DNA from: an uncultured Massilia sp.
GTDB lineage: Bacteria; Pseudomonadota; Gammaproteobacteria; Burkholderiales; Burkholderiaceae
Assembly: GCA_946886065.1 (NCBI GenBank)
Contig: CAMPHU010000048.1
Span: forward strand, 1 to 25,730
Direction: 5' to 3'
Length of the DNA stretch: 25,730 nucleotides
Shown here: positions 1 through 8,025 of the stretch, one piece after another
How positions within the stretch are numbered: the first letter of the stretch is position 1
How the letters are laid out: the number at the start of each line of letters is the position of its first letter
Translations under genes and position numbers: made by a program
The notes under the pieces: model-generated
Databases searched by the model: none
Told to the model about the DNA's origin: nothing
What the model saw: the letters and a program-made list of their open reading frames with translations, nothing else

Positions 1-184
1 TGCCGGCTGGACCGCCTTCCTGTTCACGGCCGACCTGGGCCTGCCCAAGATGCTGCGCCTGAAGGAATCGCGCAAGACGCCGTTCTTCAACGGCGCACTC
101 GAGTGCCGCTTGTTCCGCTTCGACATGGTCGCCGGCTTCAACCGCCGCGAGGAAGCCATACCCGCCAAACCAAAGCAGGACTAA
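1..184 (+). CDS. Class I SAM-dependent RNA methyltransferase (RlmL-like), C-terminal end only
   Basis: Only the last 60 codons lie in the window, reading in frame from base 2 to the TAA at 182-184. The visible protein begins AGWTAFLFTADLGLPKMLRL and contains the segments LKESRKTPFFNGALECR and LFRFDMV. This pattern (a Trp-containing strand, then Leu-x-Leu-Lys-x-Ser-x-Lys and an Asn-Gly-x-x-Glu-Cys-Arg turn) is typical of the C-terminus of THUMP-domain 23S rRNA guanine-N2 methyltransferases of the RlmL type in betaproteobacteria. The THUMP and catalytic NPPY parts are outside the window. The next gene starts 3 bases after the stop, so the two are probably co-transcribed. The assignment rests on a short fragment. 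Confidence 0.68.
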   Translation, partial: AGWTAFLFTADLGLPKMLRLKESRKTPFFNGALECRLFRFDMVAGFNRREEAIPAKPKQD

Positions 185-187
185 CGC

Positions 188-1468
188 ATGCTGCCGCCCA
201 CCGAGCCATCCGATCTTCCCAAGGACCCCGTCACACCGGTCCCGCTACCCAAGCCGCACAAGATCGCGATGCTCACGGCGGGCGGCCTTGCCACCCTGCT
301 GGCGGCCCTGTCGATGCTGGGGCCGTTCTCGATCGACGCCTACCTGCCGGCCTTCCCGCAGATCCGCGCGGAACTCAATGCCACCTCGATCGAAGTCCAG
401 CAAACCCTGACCGCCTACATGCTGGCCTTCGCCGGCATGGTGCTCTGGCATGGCGCGCTGTCCGACGCCTTCGGGCGCCGCAACGTGATCCTGGTGGCGC
501 TGGTGGTGTTCGGCATCGGCACCTTCGGCTGCGCCGCCGCGTCCTCCGTGCATTACCTGTGGGTGTTCCGCATCATGCAGGGCGTGTCGGCAGGGGCGGG
601 CGTGGTGGTCGGGCGCGCCATCATCCGCGACCTGTATTCCGACGCGGCCGCCGCGCGCCTGCTGTCGATGGTGACCATGATCTTCTCGATCGCGCCGGCC
701 ATCGCGCCGGTGCTGGGCGGCTGGATCGTGCTGTTCTTCGACTGGCGCGCAATCTTCCTGGCGCTGTGCGTCTACACGATCGTGCTCGGCTGGTTCTGTT
801 GGAAGCACCTGCCTGAAACCATGCCGCTGGAGAAGCGCCAGCCCTTCAATCCGCGCTTCCTGGCCGAGAGCTATGGCGCGATCTTCTCGTCCTTCCTGTT
901 CCACATGAAGGCGGGCGTGACGGCGCTGAACTTCGCCGGCCTGTTCCTCTACATCTCGGCGGCGCCGGTGCTGCTGCCCGAACACCTGGGCCTGGGCCCT
1001 TCGCAGTTCGCCTGGCTGTTCGTGCCGACCGTGAGCGGGATCTTCCTGGGCGCGCTGGCCGCCAACCGGCTGGCGGGCAAGATGGACTTCGCGCGCCAGA
1101 TCCGCATGGGCTTCTTCTTCATGCTGGGCGCGGTGGTGTTCAATGTCGCCTACCACGCCTTCCTGCCGCCTTCGCTGCCGTGGACCGTGGCGCCGATGTT
1201 CTTCTTCACCTTCGGCAGCTCGATCATCGCGCCCGGCGCCACCCTGCTGGCGCTCGACCTGTTCCCGCACATCCGCGGCACCGTGGCTTCCTGCCAGTCC
1301 TTCGTGTCGACCCTGCTGGGCGCCATCGTGGCCGGCGTGGTCTCGCCACTGCTGTCGCATTCGGTGCTGGCCCTGGCCCTGGGCCAGGCCGGCTTCGCGC
1401 TGCTCTCGCTCGCCTTCTGGGTGACGGCGCGGCGCTACCGGCGGCGGCGCTTGCGCGGAGAAATCTGA
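188..1468 (+). CDS. Bcr/CflA family multidrug efflux MFS transporter
   Basis: This 426-residue protein has about 12 hydrophobic segments, the usual length for 12-TM drug:H+ antiporters. After a proline-rich cytoplasmic start of about 30 residues, TM1 runs into SIDAYLPAFP, the signature of the Bcr/CflA (DHA1) group. The MFS loop 2-3 motif is GALSDAFGRRNV (about residues 91-102). Motif C-like sequence in TM5 (SIAPAIAPVLGGW, about residues 167-179) is typical of drug/H+ antiporters. It is expected in the inner membrane, exporting small toxic compounds; the substrate cannot be told. The ATG at 188 has an AGGA element 7 bases upstream. It lies just downstream of the methyltransferase gene and is followed by an intrinsic terminator. 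Confidence 0.9.
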   Translation: MLPPTEPSDLPKDPVTPVPLPKPHKIAMLTAGGLATLLAALSMLGPFSIDAYLPAFPQIRAELNATSIEVQQTLTAYMLAFAGMVLWHGALSDAFGRRNVILVALVVFGIGTFGCAAASSVHYLWVFRIMQGVSAGAGVVVGRAIIRDLYSDAAAARLLSMVTMIFSIAPAIAPVLGGWIVLFFDWRAIFLALCVYTIVLGWFCWKHLPETMPLEKRQPFNPRFLAESYGAIFSSFLFHMKAGVTALNFAGLFLYISAAPVLLPEHLGLGPSQFAWLFVPTVSGIFLGALAANRLAGKMDFARQIRMGFFFMLGAVVFNVAYHAFLPPSLPWTVAPMFFFTFGSSIIAPGATLLALDLFPHIRGTVASCQSFVSTLLGAIVAGVVSPLLSHSVLALALGQAGFALLSLAFWVTARRYRRRRLRGEI

Positions 1469-1485
1469 ATAAAAAACGACCAAGG

Positions 1486-1506
1486 CCGGGTTTTCCCGGT
1501 CTTTTT
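1486..1506 (+). terminator. Intrinsic terminator after the MFS gene
   Basis: A CCGGG/CCCGG stem (1486-1490 with 1495-1499) closes a TTTT loop and is followed by TCTTTTT (1500-1506). An A-rich run at 1470-1476 precedes it. It begins 17 bases after the MFS stop codon and separates that gene from the signalling operon. Confidence 0.8.
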
Positions 1507-1800
1507 CATTTCCGCAACACTTTTAGATTGCAAGTGGAACAATATTTCATATATGCACACAAATCGTAATAATATTTCAAGACTGTGAACAATTTGTGTT
1601 GCTTCGTTACTATCGGAACGACCAATCGGCAACAGTTTTTCCCGAAACTATTGTTCCTGATCAGAAATGTATATATGCTAAGATAAGTTTCTTGCATCCA
1701 GAATAACGGGCCAAAACCCCGCCTGTTCGCTGGATAAAAAGATAGAACTTGTGGCAACCCGCTTGCGAGCGACGGGCCGCCACTTCCCAACCTTCGACAA
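1507..1800 (+). promoter_or_regulatory. AT-rich intergenic leader before the HDOD-kinase operon
   Basis: This stretch of about 300 bases has no convincing gene and is clearly more AT-rich than the coding DNA on either side. It holds a perfect 8-bp inverted repeat, ACACAAAT (1557-1564) with ATTTGTGT (1592-1599), a promoter-like pair at 1651-1679, and the left arm of a strong hairpin at 1775-1785. Together these suggest a regulated upstream region for the c-di-GMP operon. Which protein binds it cannot be told from the sequence. Confidence 0.5.
1651..1679 (+). promoter_or_regulatory. Candidate sigma70-type promoter of the HDOD-kinase operon
   Basis: A -35-like TTGTTC (1651-1656) and a -10-like TATGCT (1674-1679) are separated by 17 bases. 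Transcription would start near 1686 and give a 5' leader of about 135 bases that contains the hairpin at 1775-1809. This is a match to consensus only. Confidence 0.45.
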
Positions 1801-1809
1801 GTGGCGGCC
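1775..1809 (+). repeat. 11-bp perfect inverted repeat at the operon's first start codon
   Basis: GGCCGCCACTT (1775-1785) pairs exactly with AAGTGGCGGCC (1799-1809) across a 13-base loop. In the transcript this would be a very stable hairpin ending 12 bases before the ATG at 1822 and burying an alternative GTG start at 1801. No T-run follows, so it is not a normal terminator. It may affect translation, mRNA stability or protein binding. Confidence 0.6.
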
Positions 1810-1821
1810 GTGTTTGACAAC

Positions 1822-3972
1822 ATGCACCAATCAGACCAGGATATCCGCAATCGTTTGCTGATTGCCCGTCTGCCGGCGATGCCGCAGATCCTCGTCAAGC
1901 TGATCGAGCACCTCCAGGCGGATGACCTGGGGATGCCGGAGCTCGCCGCCCTCATTTCGAAGGATGCGGGCATGACCGGCAAGCTGCTGGCGGTCGCCAA
2001 CAGCTCGGCCTATCACCGCAACGGCCGCACCGTGAACCTCGAGCAGTCGCTGGTCTCGCTCGGCACGGACATGATCAAGACCCTGGTCATCAGCGATTCC
2101 GTCTTCCAGACTTTCAACAGCTTCCCGCATTCGGGCAGCATCGACCTGCGCGCGTTCTGGAAGAATTCCCTGAGCGCCGCGGTGCTGGCGCGCGAGGCCG
2201 CGCGGGCGCTCGACTACCCGCACCACGAGGAAGCCTACCTGGCCGGCCTGCTGCACAACGTCGGCCGCCTGGCCCTGCTGGCCACCGCGCCCAAGGAATA
2301 CGGTTTCAACTTCACCGCGCGCGACGACGAGGACCTGTGCGCCGTCGAGCAGCGCACCCTGCAGATCACCCATGCCGAAGCGGGCGCCTGGCTGATCGAA
2401 CGCTGGCAGCTGGATTCCTTCCTGGCCGACGCCGTGCTCTATCACCACGAGCCGAGCGACCGCCTGGAATCGGCCCACCCCCTGATCCGCGCCGTGCGCC
2501 TGGCCCACGTGCTGGTCAGCCACGCCGACGACCAGGCCGCCGTGGCCGAAGCCGCCGCGCTGTGCAACCTGGACGCAGGCCAGGCCCTGCAACTGCTGGA
2601 AGGCGCGGCGCGCCAGGTCGACAAGGCCGCCGCCCACCTCGGCATCGACCTGGCCGGCGCCGACGACATTCCGGCCCCGCCGGCCTTCGCGCCGCCGCCC
2701 GTCGATCCGGTGCAGCAGCGCCTGTCCGAGGAAGTGCGCAACATGGTGCTGGTGTCCGAAGTCGGCCAGACCCTGGCGCGCCAGCAGGGCGAATCCGGCC
2801 TGCTGGAAGCGATGACGCGCACCGCGCGCATCCTGTTCGATTTCGAGAACGCCGTGGTCCTGCTGGAAAACCCGACCGGCCACGCCCTGGTGGGCGCGCC
2901 GACCGCGGGCAGCCAGCGCATCGCCGAGTTCGCCGTGCCGCTCGCCAAGGGCGGCCCGGTGGCCAAGAGCGCCCTCGAGCGCCGTCCGGCCTTCGTGCAG
3001 CGCGAGCGCCAGCCGATCGGCATGGCCGAGGAGCAGCTGCTGCGCATGCTCGGCACCGACAGCCTGGTGTGCGTGCCGCTGGTGGCCGGCGCGCGCTGCC
3101 TGGGCATCCTGATCGGCGGCGTCAGCGCCTGGCAGCTGCCGCTGTGCCAGCGCCGCGAGCGCTTCATGCAAGCTTTCGGCGCCCAGGCCGCGACCGCCCT
3201 CGAGAACCTGCTGTCCGAACGCGGCCACGCGCGCCGCCAGCTGGCCAGCGTGGCCGAGGAATACCGCGAAGCCTCGCGCCGCGTGGTGCACGAGGTGAAC
3301 AACCCGCTGTCGATCATCAAGAACTACCTGAGCGTCCTGGACAGCAAACTGGCGCGCCAGGAGCCGGTGGGCGGCGAGCTGTCGATCCTGAACGAAGAGA
3401 TCGACCGCGTCGGCCAGCTGGTCGGCAGCCTGGCCGAGCTCAAGCCGCTCGACGCCGGCCCGCGCCCGACCGACGTGAGCAAGGTGGTCGACGACGTGCT
3501 GCGCCTGTTCCGCTCCAGCGGCTTCGTGCCGGCCTCGGTCGAGATCAACGCCCACATGCACGACGAGGCCAAGCGCATCGAAGGCGACGCCGATGTGCTG
3601 AAACAGATCCTGGTCAACCTGGTCAAGAACGCCGTCGAGGCCCTGAGCGGCGCGGGCGGGCGCATCGAGATCCTGAACCGCGGCCACGTCAACCGCGAGC
3701 GCCAGCTCTACCTGGAGCTGGTGGTCAGCGACAACGGACCGGGCCTGTCGCGCGAAGTGCTGGCCAACCTGTTCTCGCCGGTGAAGAGCACCAAGGACGG
3801 CGCCCACCATGGCCTGGGCCTGTCGATCGTGCACAGCCTGGTCAAGAAACTGGGCGGCCATATCGCCTGCCGCAGCGGCCGCACCGGCACTGCTTTCGAA
3901 ATCCTCCTGCCGGCGTGGTCCGGCGCCGGCACGGCGGTTGCCTTGCCGGCGCGCGCGCTGGGCTCTGTCTAA
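1822..3972 (+). CDS. HDOD-GAF sensor histidine kinase
   Basis: The protein has 716 residues from this ATG; an in-frame GTG at 1801 would add 7 but lies inside a hairpin. Neither start has a good Shine-Dalgarno. Order of parts: HDOD domain (about 5-205), a Pro-rich linker (about 275-300), a GAF-like domain (about 310-470), then a kinase core. The H-box is VVHEVNNPLSIIKNYL with the phospho-accepting His at 490. The ATP-binding domain shows an N-box (LVNLVKNAVEAL), DNGPGLS and GLGLSIVHSLVKKLGG. No transmembrane segment is evident, so it is probably a soluble kinase. It ends 5 bases before the receiver-GGDEF-EAL gene, the likely phosphotransfer partner. HDOD domains are usually catalytically dead relatives of HD hydrolases used in signalling; what this one senses is unknown. 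Confidence 0.9.
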   Translation: MHQSDQDIRNRLLIARLPAMPQILVKLIEHLQADDLGMPELAALISKDAGMTGKLLAVANSSAYHRNGRTVNLEQSLVSLGTDMIKTLVISDSVFQTFNSFPHSGSIDLRAFWKNSLSAAVLAREAARALDYPHHEEAYLAGLLHNVGRLALLATAPKEYGFNFTARDDEDLCAVEQRTLQITHAEAGAWLIERWQLDSFLADAVLYHHEPSDRLESAHPLIRAVRLAHVLVSHADDQAAVAEAAALCNLDAGQALQLLEGAARQVDKAAAHLGIDLAGADDIPAPPAFAPPPVDPVQQRLSEEVRNMVLVSEVGQTLARQQGESGLLEAMTRTARILFDFENAVVLLENPTGHALVGAPTAGSQRIAEFAVPLAKGGPVAKSALERRPAFVQRERQPIGMAEEQLLRMLGTDSLVCVPLVAGARCLGILIGGVSAWQLPLCQRRERFMQAFGAQAATALENLLSERGHARRQLASVAEEYREASRRVVHEVNNPLSIIKNYLSVLDSKLARQEPVGGELSILNEEIDRVGQLVGSLAELKPLDAGPRPTDVSKVVDDVLRLFRSSGFVPASVEINAHMHDEAKRIEGDADVLKQILVNLVKNAVEALSGAGGRIEILNRGHVNRERQLYLELVVSDNGPGLSREVLANLFSPVKSTKDGAHHGLGLSIVHSLVKKLGGHIACRSGRTGTAFEILLPAWSGAGTAVALPARALGSV

Positions 3973-3977
3973 CCCAC

Positions 3978-6203
3978 ATGAACGCGAAACCCGCCACCAT
4001 GCATTCCGGCGAACCCGCCCCGATTTCGGATACCCTGGAGACCGACAGCCTGCCGCGCCTGCTGCTGGTCGATGACGAACCCCGCCTGCTGTCTTCCCTG
4101 TACGAGCTGCTGCAAGGCCGAGGCTACCGCCTGGCCACCGCCTCCTCGGGCAGCGAAGCGCTGGCCCAGCTGTCGCGCCAGCGCTTCGACCTGGTCCTGC
4201 TCGACCTGCGCCTGCCCGATATCGGCGGCCACGACATCATGGACTTCATCAACGAGAAGGGCATCGACGCCCACGTGATCGTGATGAGCGGCGAAGTCGG
4301 CATCGACGCGGCGATCGGCGCCCTCAAGCGCGGCGCCTACGACTACCTGCGCAAGCCCTACAGCCGCGAAGAACTCCTGACCACGGTCGCCAACGCGCTG
4401 CAGCAGCGCCGCCTGGCGGCCGACAACGAGCGCATCACGCACCAGCTCGAGGCGTCCGAGAAGATGTACCGCTACCTGGTGGATTCGTCGCCGGACATCA
4501 TCTACACGCTCAACCACGAAGGCCGCTTCACCTTCGTCAACGACCGCGCCTACCAGCTGCTCGGCTACACCCGCGAGGAGCTGCTGGGCCAGCATTATTC
4601 GATCCTGGTGCACGAGGAAGACCTGGAGCGCGCGCGCTACGTGTTCAACGAGCGCCGCGTCGACGAACGCGCCTCGCGCAACGTCGAGCTGCGCCTGAAG
4701 TGCCGCGGCGGCAATGGCCACGACCGCACCTTCAACAATACCCTGATGACGATCTCGCTCAACGCGATCGGCATGCACGTGCCCGACCAGGAAGTGAAGA
4801 AGCTCGAATTCTTCGGCACCTACGGCGTGGCGCGCGACATCACCGACCGCAAGCGCGCCGAGGAAGTCATCTCCTACCAGGCCTACCACGACATCCTGAC
4901 CGACCTGCCGAACCGCATCCTGTTCAAGGACCGCCTCGGCCTGGCCGTGATCCAGGCCAAGCGCAAGCAGACCGAGCTCGCGGTGATGTTCATCGACCTG
5001 GACCGCTTCAAGCTGGTCAACGACACGCTCGGCCACGTCAAGGGCGACGAGCTGCTGCAGCAGGCCGCGCGCCGCCTCAAGGGTTGCCTGCGCAAGGGCG
5101 ACACCCTGGCGCGCCAGGGCGGCGACGAATTCACCATCGTGCTGCCCGAGCTGCGCGACCGCGACGACGCCCGCGTCATCGCCGACAAGTTCCTCGAAAC
5201 CCTGCAGGAGCCCTTCGACCTGGACGGCCACGAGGTGCACATCTCGGCCTCGATCGGCATCGCGATCTATCCGAGCGACGGCGAATCGATCGACGAGCTG
5301 CTGCGCCATGCCGACATCGCGATGTACCAGGTCAAGGCGCTGGGCAAGAACGGCCACAGCTTCTACCACACCTCGATGCTCGACGTGTCGCACCAGAAGA
5401 TCGCGCTGGAGCAGGCGCTGCGCCGCGCGCTGGAGCAGGACGAGCTGGAGATGTACTACCAGCCGCAGATCGACGCGATTACCGGCCGCATCGTCGGCGC
5501 CGAGGCGCTGATGCGCTGGAACCATCCGACCCGCGGCCTGCTGTCGGCCGGCGAGTTCCTGCCTTTCGCCGAAGAGAACGGCCTGATGCTGCCGATCTCG
5601 GACTGGATGATCGGCGCCCTGTGCCGCGACATGCTGCAGTGGAAGGCGGTCGGCGGCGGCAACGTGCGCCTGTCGCTCAACCTGTCGCCGCAATACCTGG
5701 ACCGCGGCGACTTCTTCGAGAAGATGCGCGGCGCGCTGGTGCGCTACGGGATCGCTCCCGGCCAGATCGAAGTCGAGATCACCGAGAACATCTGCATCCG
5801 CAACCCGCAGTATGCGATCGAGCAGCTCAACAAGCTGTGCCAGCTGGGCGTGTCGGTCGCGATCGACGACTTCGGCACCGGCTACTCGTCGCTGTCCTAC
5901 CTGCACCGCTTCCCGATCCACACCGTCAAGATCGACCAGTCCTTCGTGAAGGAGATCCACGAGGAGAACGGGCACTACCCGGTCATCCTGGCGATCATCT
6001 CGATCGCGCGCGGCCTGGGCCTGAACCTGATCGCGGAAGGCGTGGAAACCGAGGAACAGGCGCGCTACCTGCGCTCCAACGGCTGCCTGACCATGCAGGG
6101 CTACCTCTACTACCGTCCGATCCCGCTGCAGGACTTCATCGGCGCGCTGCGCGCGCAGTCGGGGCAGCAGTCGAGCCATACACTGCGCGCCGTCCAGGCG
6201 TAA
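3978..6203 (+). CDS. Response regulator with PAS, GGDEF and EAL domains (c-di-GMP turnover)
   Basis: The protein has 741 residues. The receiver domain (about 26-145) has the acidic pair in LLLVDDEP, phospho-acceptor Asp76 in LVLLDLRLPD and Lys in YLRKPYS. A PAS domain follows (about 160-290, ending ARDITDRKRAEE). The GGDEF domain (about 300-465) has an intact GGDEF at 381-385 and an inhibitory I-site RKGD (372-375) five residues before it. The EAL domain (about 475-725) keeps EAL (509-511), NLSP, EITEN, DDFGTGYSS, KIDQSF and AEGVETEEQ, the metal-binding and catalytic positions of active phosphodiesterases. It may therefore both make and degrade c-di-GMP, with phosphorylation and PAS input setting the balance. 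The ATG at 3978 is 5 bases after the kinase stop and has no clear Shine-Dalgarno, which suggests coupled translation. The frame stays open far upstream without meaning. Confidence 0.94.
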   Translation: MNAKPATMHSGEPAPISDTLETDSLPRLLLVDDEPRLLSSLYELLQGRGYRLATASSGSEALAQLSRQRFDLVLLDLRLPDIGGHDIMDFINEKGIDAHVIVMSGEVGIDAAIGALKRGAYDYLRKPYSREELLTTVANALQQRRLAADNERITHQLEASEKMYRYLVDSSPDIIYTLNHEGRFTFVNDRAYQLLGYTREELLGQHYSILVHEEDLERARYVFNERRVDERASRNVELRLKCRGGNGHDRTFNNTLMTISLNAIGMHVPDQEVKKLEFFGTYGVARDITDRKRAEEVISYQAYHDILTDLPNRILFKDRLGLAVIQAKRKQTELAVMFIDLDRFKLVNDTLGHVKGDELLQQAARRLKGCLRKGDTLARQGGDEFTIVLPELRDRDDARVIADKFLETLQEPFDLDGHEVHISASIGIAIYPSDGESIDELLRHADIAMYQVKALGKNGHSFYHTSMLDVSHQKIALEQALRRALEQDELEMYYQPQIDAITGRIVGAEALMRWNHPTRGLLSAGEFLPFAEENGLMLPISDWMIGALCRDMLQWKAVGGGNVRLSLNLSPQYLDRGDFFEKMRGALVRYGIAPGQIEVEITENICIRNPQYAIEQLNKLCQLGVSVAIDDFGTGYSSLSYLHRFPIHTVKIDQSFVKEIHEENGHYPVILAIISIARGLGLNLIAEGVETEEQARYLRSNGCLTMQGYLYYRPIPLQDFIGALRAQSGQQSSHTLRAVQA

Positions 6204-6209
6204 GCGGCC

Positions 6210-7760
6210 ATGCTCGACATTCCCAGTCATCCCAGCGACGCGCAGGAGCGCCACACGGCCGAATTCCTGCGCGTGAAAGGGCTGGCCGAGCGCGGCGTGG
6301 CCCAGGCCCAGCACACGCTGGGCTTCATGTACGTCAACGGCCAGGGCGTGGCGCGCAACTACGAGCTGGCGGTGGCCTGGTACCGCATGGCCGCGTCCTC
6401 GGGCCTGGAGCAGGCCCAGTACAACCTCGGCGTGATGTACCAGAAGGGCCAGGGCGTGGAGCAGGACTTCGGCCAGGCCGCCTACTGGTACCGCCGGGCG
6501 GCCGAGCAGGGCTATGCGCCGGCGCAGTACAACCTGGGCTGGCTGTATGCGAAAGGACAGGGCGTGCCGAACGACGTGCAGCAGGCGCTGCACTGGTTCA
6601 GCCAGGCCGCCGAGCAGGGCGAGCCGGGCGCGCAGCACAACCTGGGCATGATGTACGAGACCGGCAAGGGCGTGCCGCAAGACCTCGACGCGGCCCTCGA
6701 CTGGTACCGGCGCGCCGCCGAGCAAGGCTATGCGCGCTCGCAGTTCAACCTGGCGCTGCGTCCCGACACCGGCGTGCGCGCGGCGCTGGACTGGCTGCGC
6801 AAGGCTGCCGACCAGGGCTATGCGCCGGCCCAGTTCAACCTCGGCCTGCGCTACGACAAGGGGCAGGACCTGCCGCAGGACAGCGAGCAGGCGATCCTGT
6901 GGTACGGCCGCGCGGGCGAACAGGGACACGCCAGCTCGCAGTTCAATCTCGCCCTGATCTACGACAGCGGCCACGGCGTGCCGCGCAACGAGCAGCTGGC
7001 CCTGGGCTGGTACCTGCGCGCGGCGGAACAGGGCCATGCGGGCGCCCAGGACAACCTGGGCATGCGCTACGAGCACGGCCAGGGCGTCGAGCGCGATCCG
7101 GCCCAGGCGCTGCACTGGTACCGCCAGGCGGCGGACCAGGGCCTGCCGTCGGCCCAGTATCACCTCGGGCAGCTGTACGACAGCGGCAACGGCATCGCGC
7201 AGGACCTGGAGCAGGCGGCCGCCTGGTACCGCAAGGCGGCCGAGCAGGGCCATCTGCGCGCCCAGTTCGACCTTGGCCTGCGTTTCGAGGGCGGGGTCGG
7301 CGTACCGCAGGACAGCGCGCAGGCGCTGGCCTGGTACCGGCGCGCCGCCGCGCAGGATTACGCACCGGCGCAGTACATGGTGGGCGCCTTGCTCGACCGG
7401 CTGGAGGAAAGCGATCCGCGCGAGGCGGCGGACTGGTTCCACAAGGCGGCCGACCAGGGGCACGCGCTGGCCCAGTTCGAGCTGGGGCTGCACTACGACT
7501 GCGGCAAGGGCGTGGAGCGCGACTACGAGGCGGCGCATTTCTGGTACCTGTGCGCGGCGCGCCAGGGGCATGCAAGGGCGCAGTACAACCTGGGCGTGAT
7601 GTACGCGGCGGGGCAGGGAGCGCAGCGCGACCTGGTGGAGGCGTATGCGTGGCTGCACCGGGCGGGAAGCGCGGGCGTGGCGCTGGCGGGGAGCTATCTC
7701 AAGAAGATTGCGGGGCGCATGGAGCCGCAGTTGCTGGCGCAGGCGCAGCGGCTGGTCTGA
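6210..7760 (+). CDS. Sel1-repeat (TPR-like) protein
   Basis: The protein has 516 residues built almost wholly of Sel1-like repeats. I count 13 units, mostly 36 residues, of the form AQYNLGxxYxxGxGVxxD then AxxWYRxAAEQG. Two units are shortened: the fifth (about 30 residues, with RPDTGVRAALDW in place of the usual turn) and the eleventh (about 34, with LDRLEESDPREA). A C-terminal half-repeat caps the solenoid. No signal peptide or membrane segment is visible, so it is probably cytoplasmic. Sel1 proteins act as scaffolds for protein-protein contacts. The gene starts 6 bases after the GGDEF-EAL stop and closes the operon, so a role in assembling or localising the c-di-GMP module is a reasonable inference, not shown. 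Confidence 0.9.
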   Translation: MLDIPSHPSDAQERHTAEFLRVKGLAERGVAQAQHTLGFMYVNGQGVARNYELAVAWYRMAASSGLEQAQYNLGVMYQKGQGVEQDFGQAAYWYRRAAEQGYAPAQYNLGWLYAKGQGVPNDVQQALHWFSQAAEQGEPGAQHNLGMMYETGKGVPQDLDAALDWYRRAAEQGYARSQFNLALRPDTGVRAALDWLRKAADQGYAPAQFNLGLRYDKGQDLPQDSEQAILWYGRAGEQGHASSQFNLALIYDSGHGVPRNEQLALGWYLRAAEQGHAGAQDNLGMRYEHGQGVERDPAQALHWYRQAADQGLPSAQYHLGQLYDSGNGIAQDLEQAAAWYRKAAEQGHLRAQFDLGLRFEGGVGVPQDSAQALAWYRRAAAQDYAPAQYMVGALLDRLEESDPREAADWFHKAADQGHALAQFELGLHYDCGKGVERDYEAAHFWYLCAARQGHARAQYNLGVMYAAGQGAQRDLVEAYAWLHRAGSAGVALAGSYLKKIAGRMEPQLLAQAQRLV

Positions 7761-7780
7761 CACCTTGGTGGTTTGCTATT

Positions 7781-7900
7781 GAACTTGGACCCCCGCCTTC
7801 GCGGGGATGACGTTCGAACGATGGTGGCCAGAAGCTTGCGTAAGCTTTGATCGCCAGCTGTAAAACCGTCATCCCCGCGGAGGCGGGGACCCGAGTTTCC
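7781..7900. repeat. REP-like inverted pair (BIME-like element)
   Basis: Two copies of a GC-rich palindromic unit face each other about 75 bases apart. Copy 1 (about 7783-7812) has stem CCCCGC/GCGGGG (7791-7796 with 7801-7806) and loop CTTC. Copy 2 (about 7867-7897) is the reverse complement, with stem 7873-7878/7883-7888 and loop GGAG. Aligned, the copies share the core CGCGGGGATGACG and a looser flank. Between them is AAGCTT-GCGT-AAGCTT (7832-7847). This is the form of REP elements found after genes in many proteobacteria. It lies directly behind the Sel1 gene and may stop transcription or stabilise the mRNA end. The rest of 7761-7990 holds no gene. Confidence 0.65.
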
Positions 7901-7996
7901 ACGCATTCACGCAGCGCGCGCAGCACCTTTGATGTCCCGCATTTGAACCACTAAAACCCCACCCCCACGCCGAACACGAGACCCCGCTGCGTTATA

Positions 7997-8012
7997 CTGT
8001 ATGCCCATACAG
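7997..8012. promoter_or_regulatory. LexA (SOS) box
   Basis: The site is CTGTATGCCCATACAG, a perfect palindrome that fits the CTGT-N8-ACAG LexA operator. It ends 13 bases before the ATG of the radical SAM gene. It overlaps a -10-like TATACT (7993-7998), so bound LexA would block the promoter. The downstream DNA-repair content agrees with SOS control. Confidence 0.88.
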
Positions 8013-8025
8013 TCAAGCCAGCGCG

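Noticed and set aside
1690..1820. Possible c-di-GMP riboswitch before the c-di-GMP operon
   Set aside because: I looked for the GEMM-I core and tetraloop pattern and did not find it; only the simple 11-bp hairpin is clear.
1831..3861. Minus-strand 676-codon frame opposite the HDOD kinase
   Set aside because: No start signal or recognisable motif; it mirrors the codon pattern of the sense gene.
3969..7763. A 1264-codon open frame on the minus strand
   Set aside because: It lies antisense to the GGDEF-EAL and Sel1 genes. High GC at third positions keeps this frame open; the product is a low-complexity Arg/Val/Gln/His-rich string with no domain.
4700..7810. A 1036-codon plus-strand frame across two genes
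   Set aside because: The translation is Arg/Ala/Gly/Pro-rich shadow of well-supported genes in another frame.
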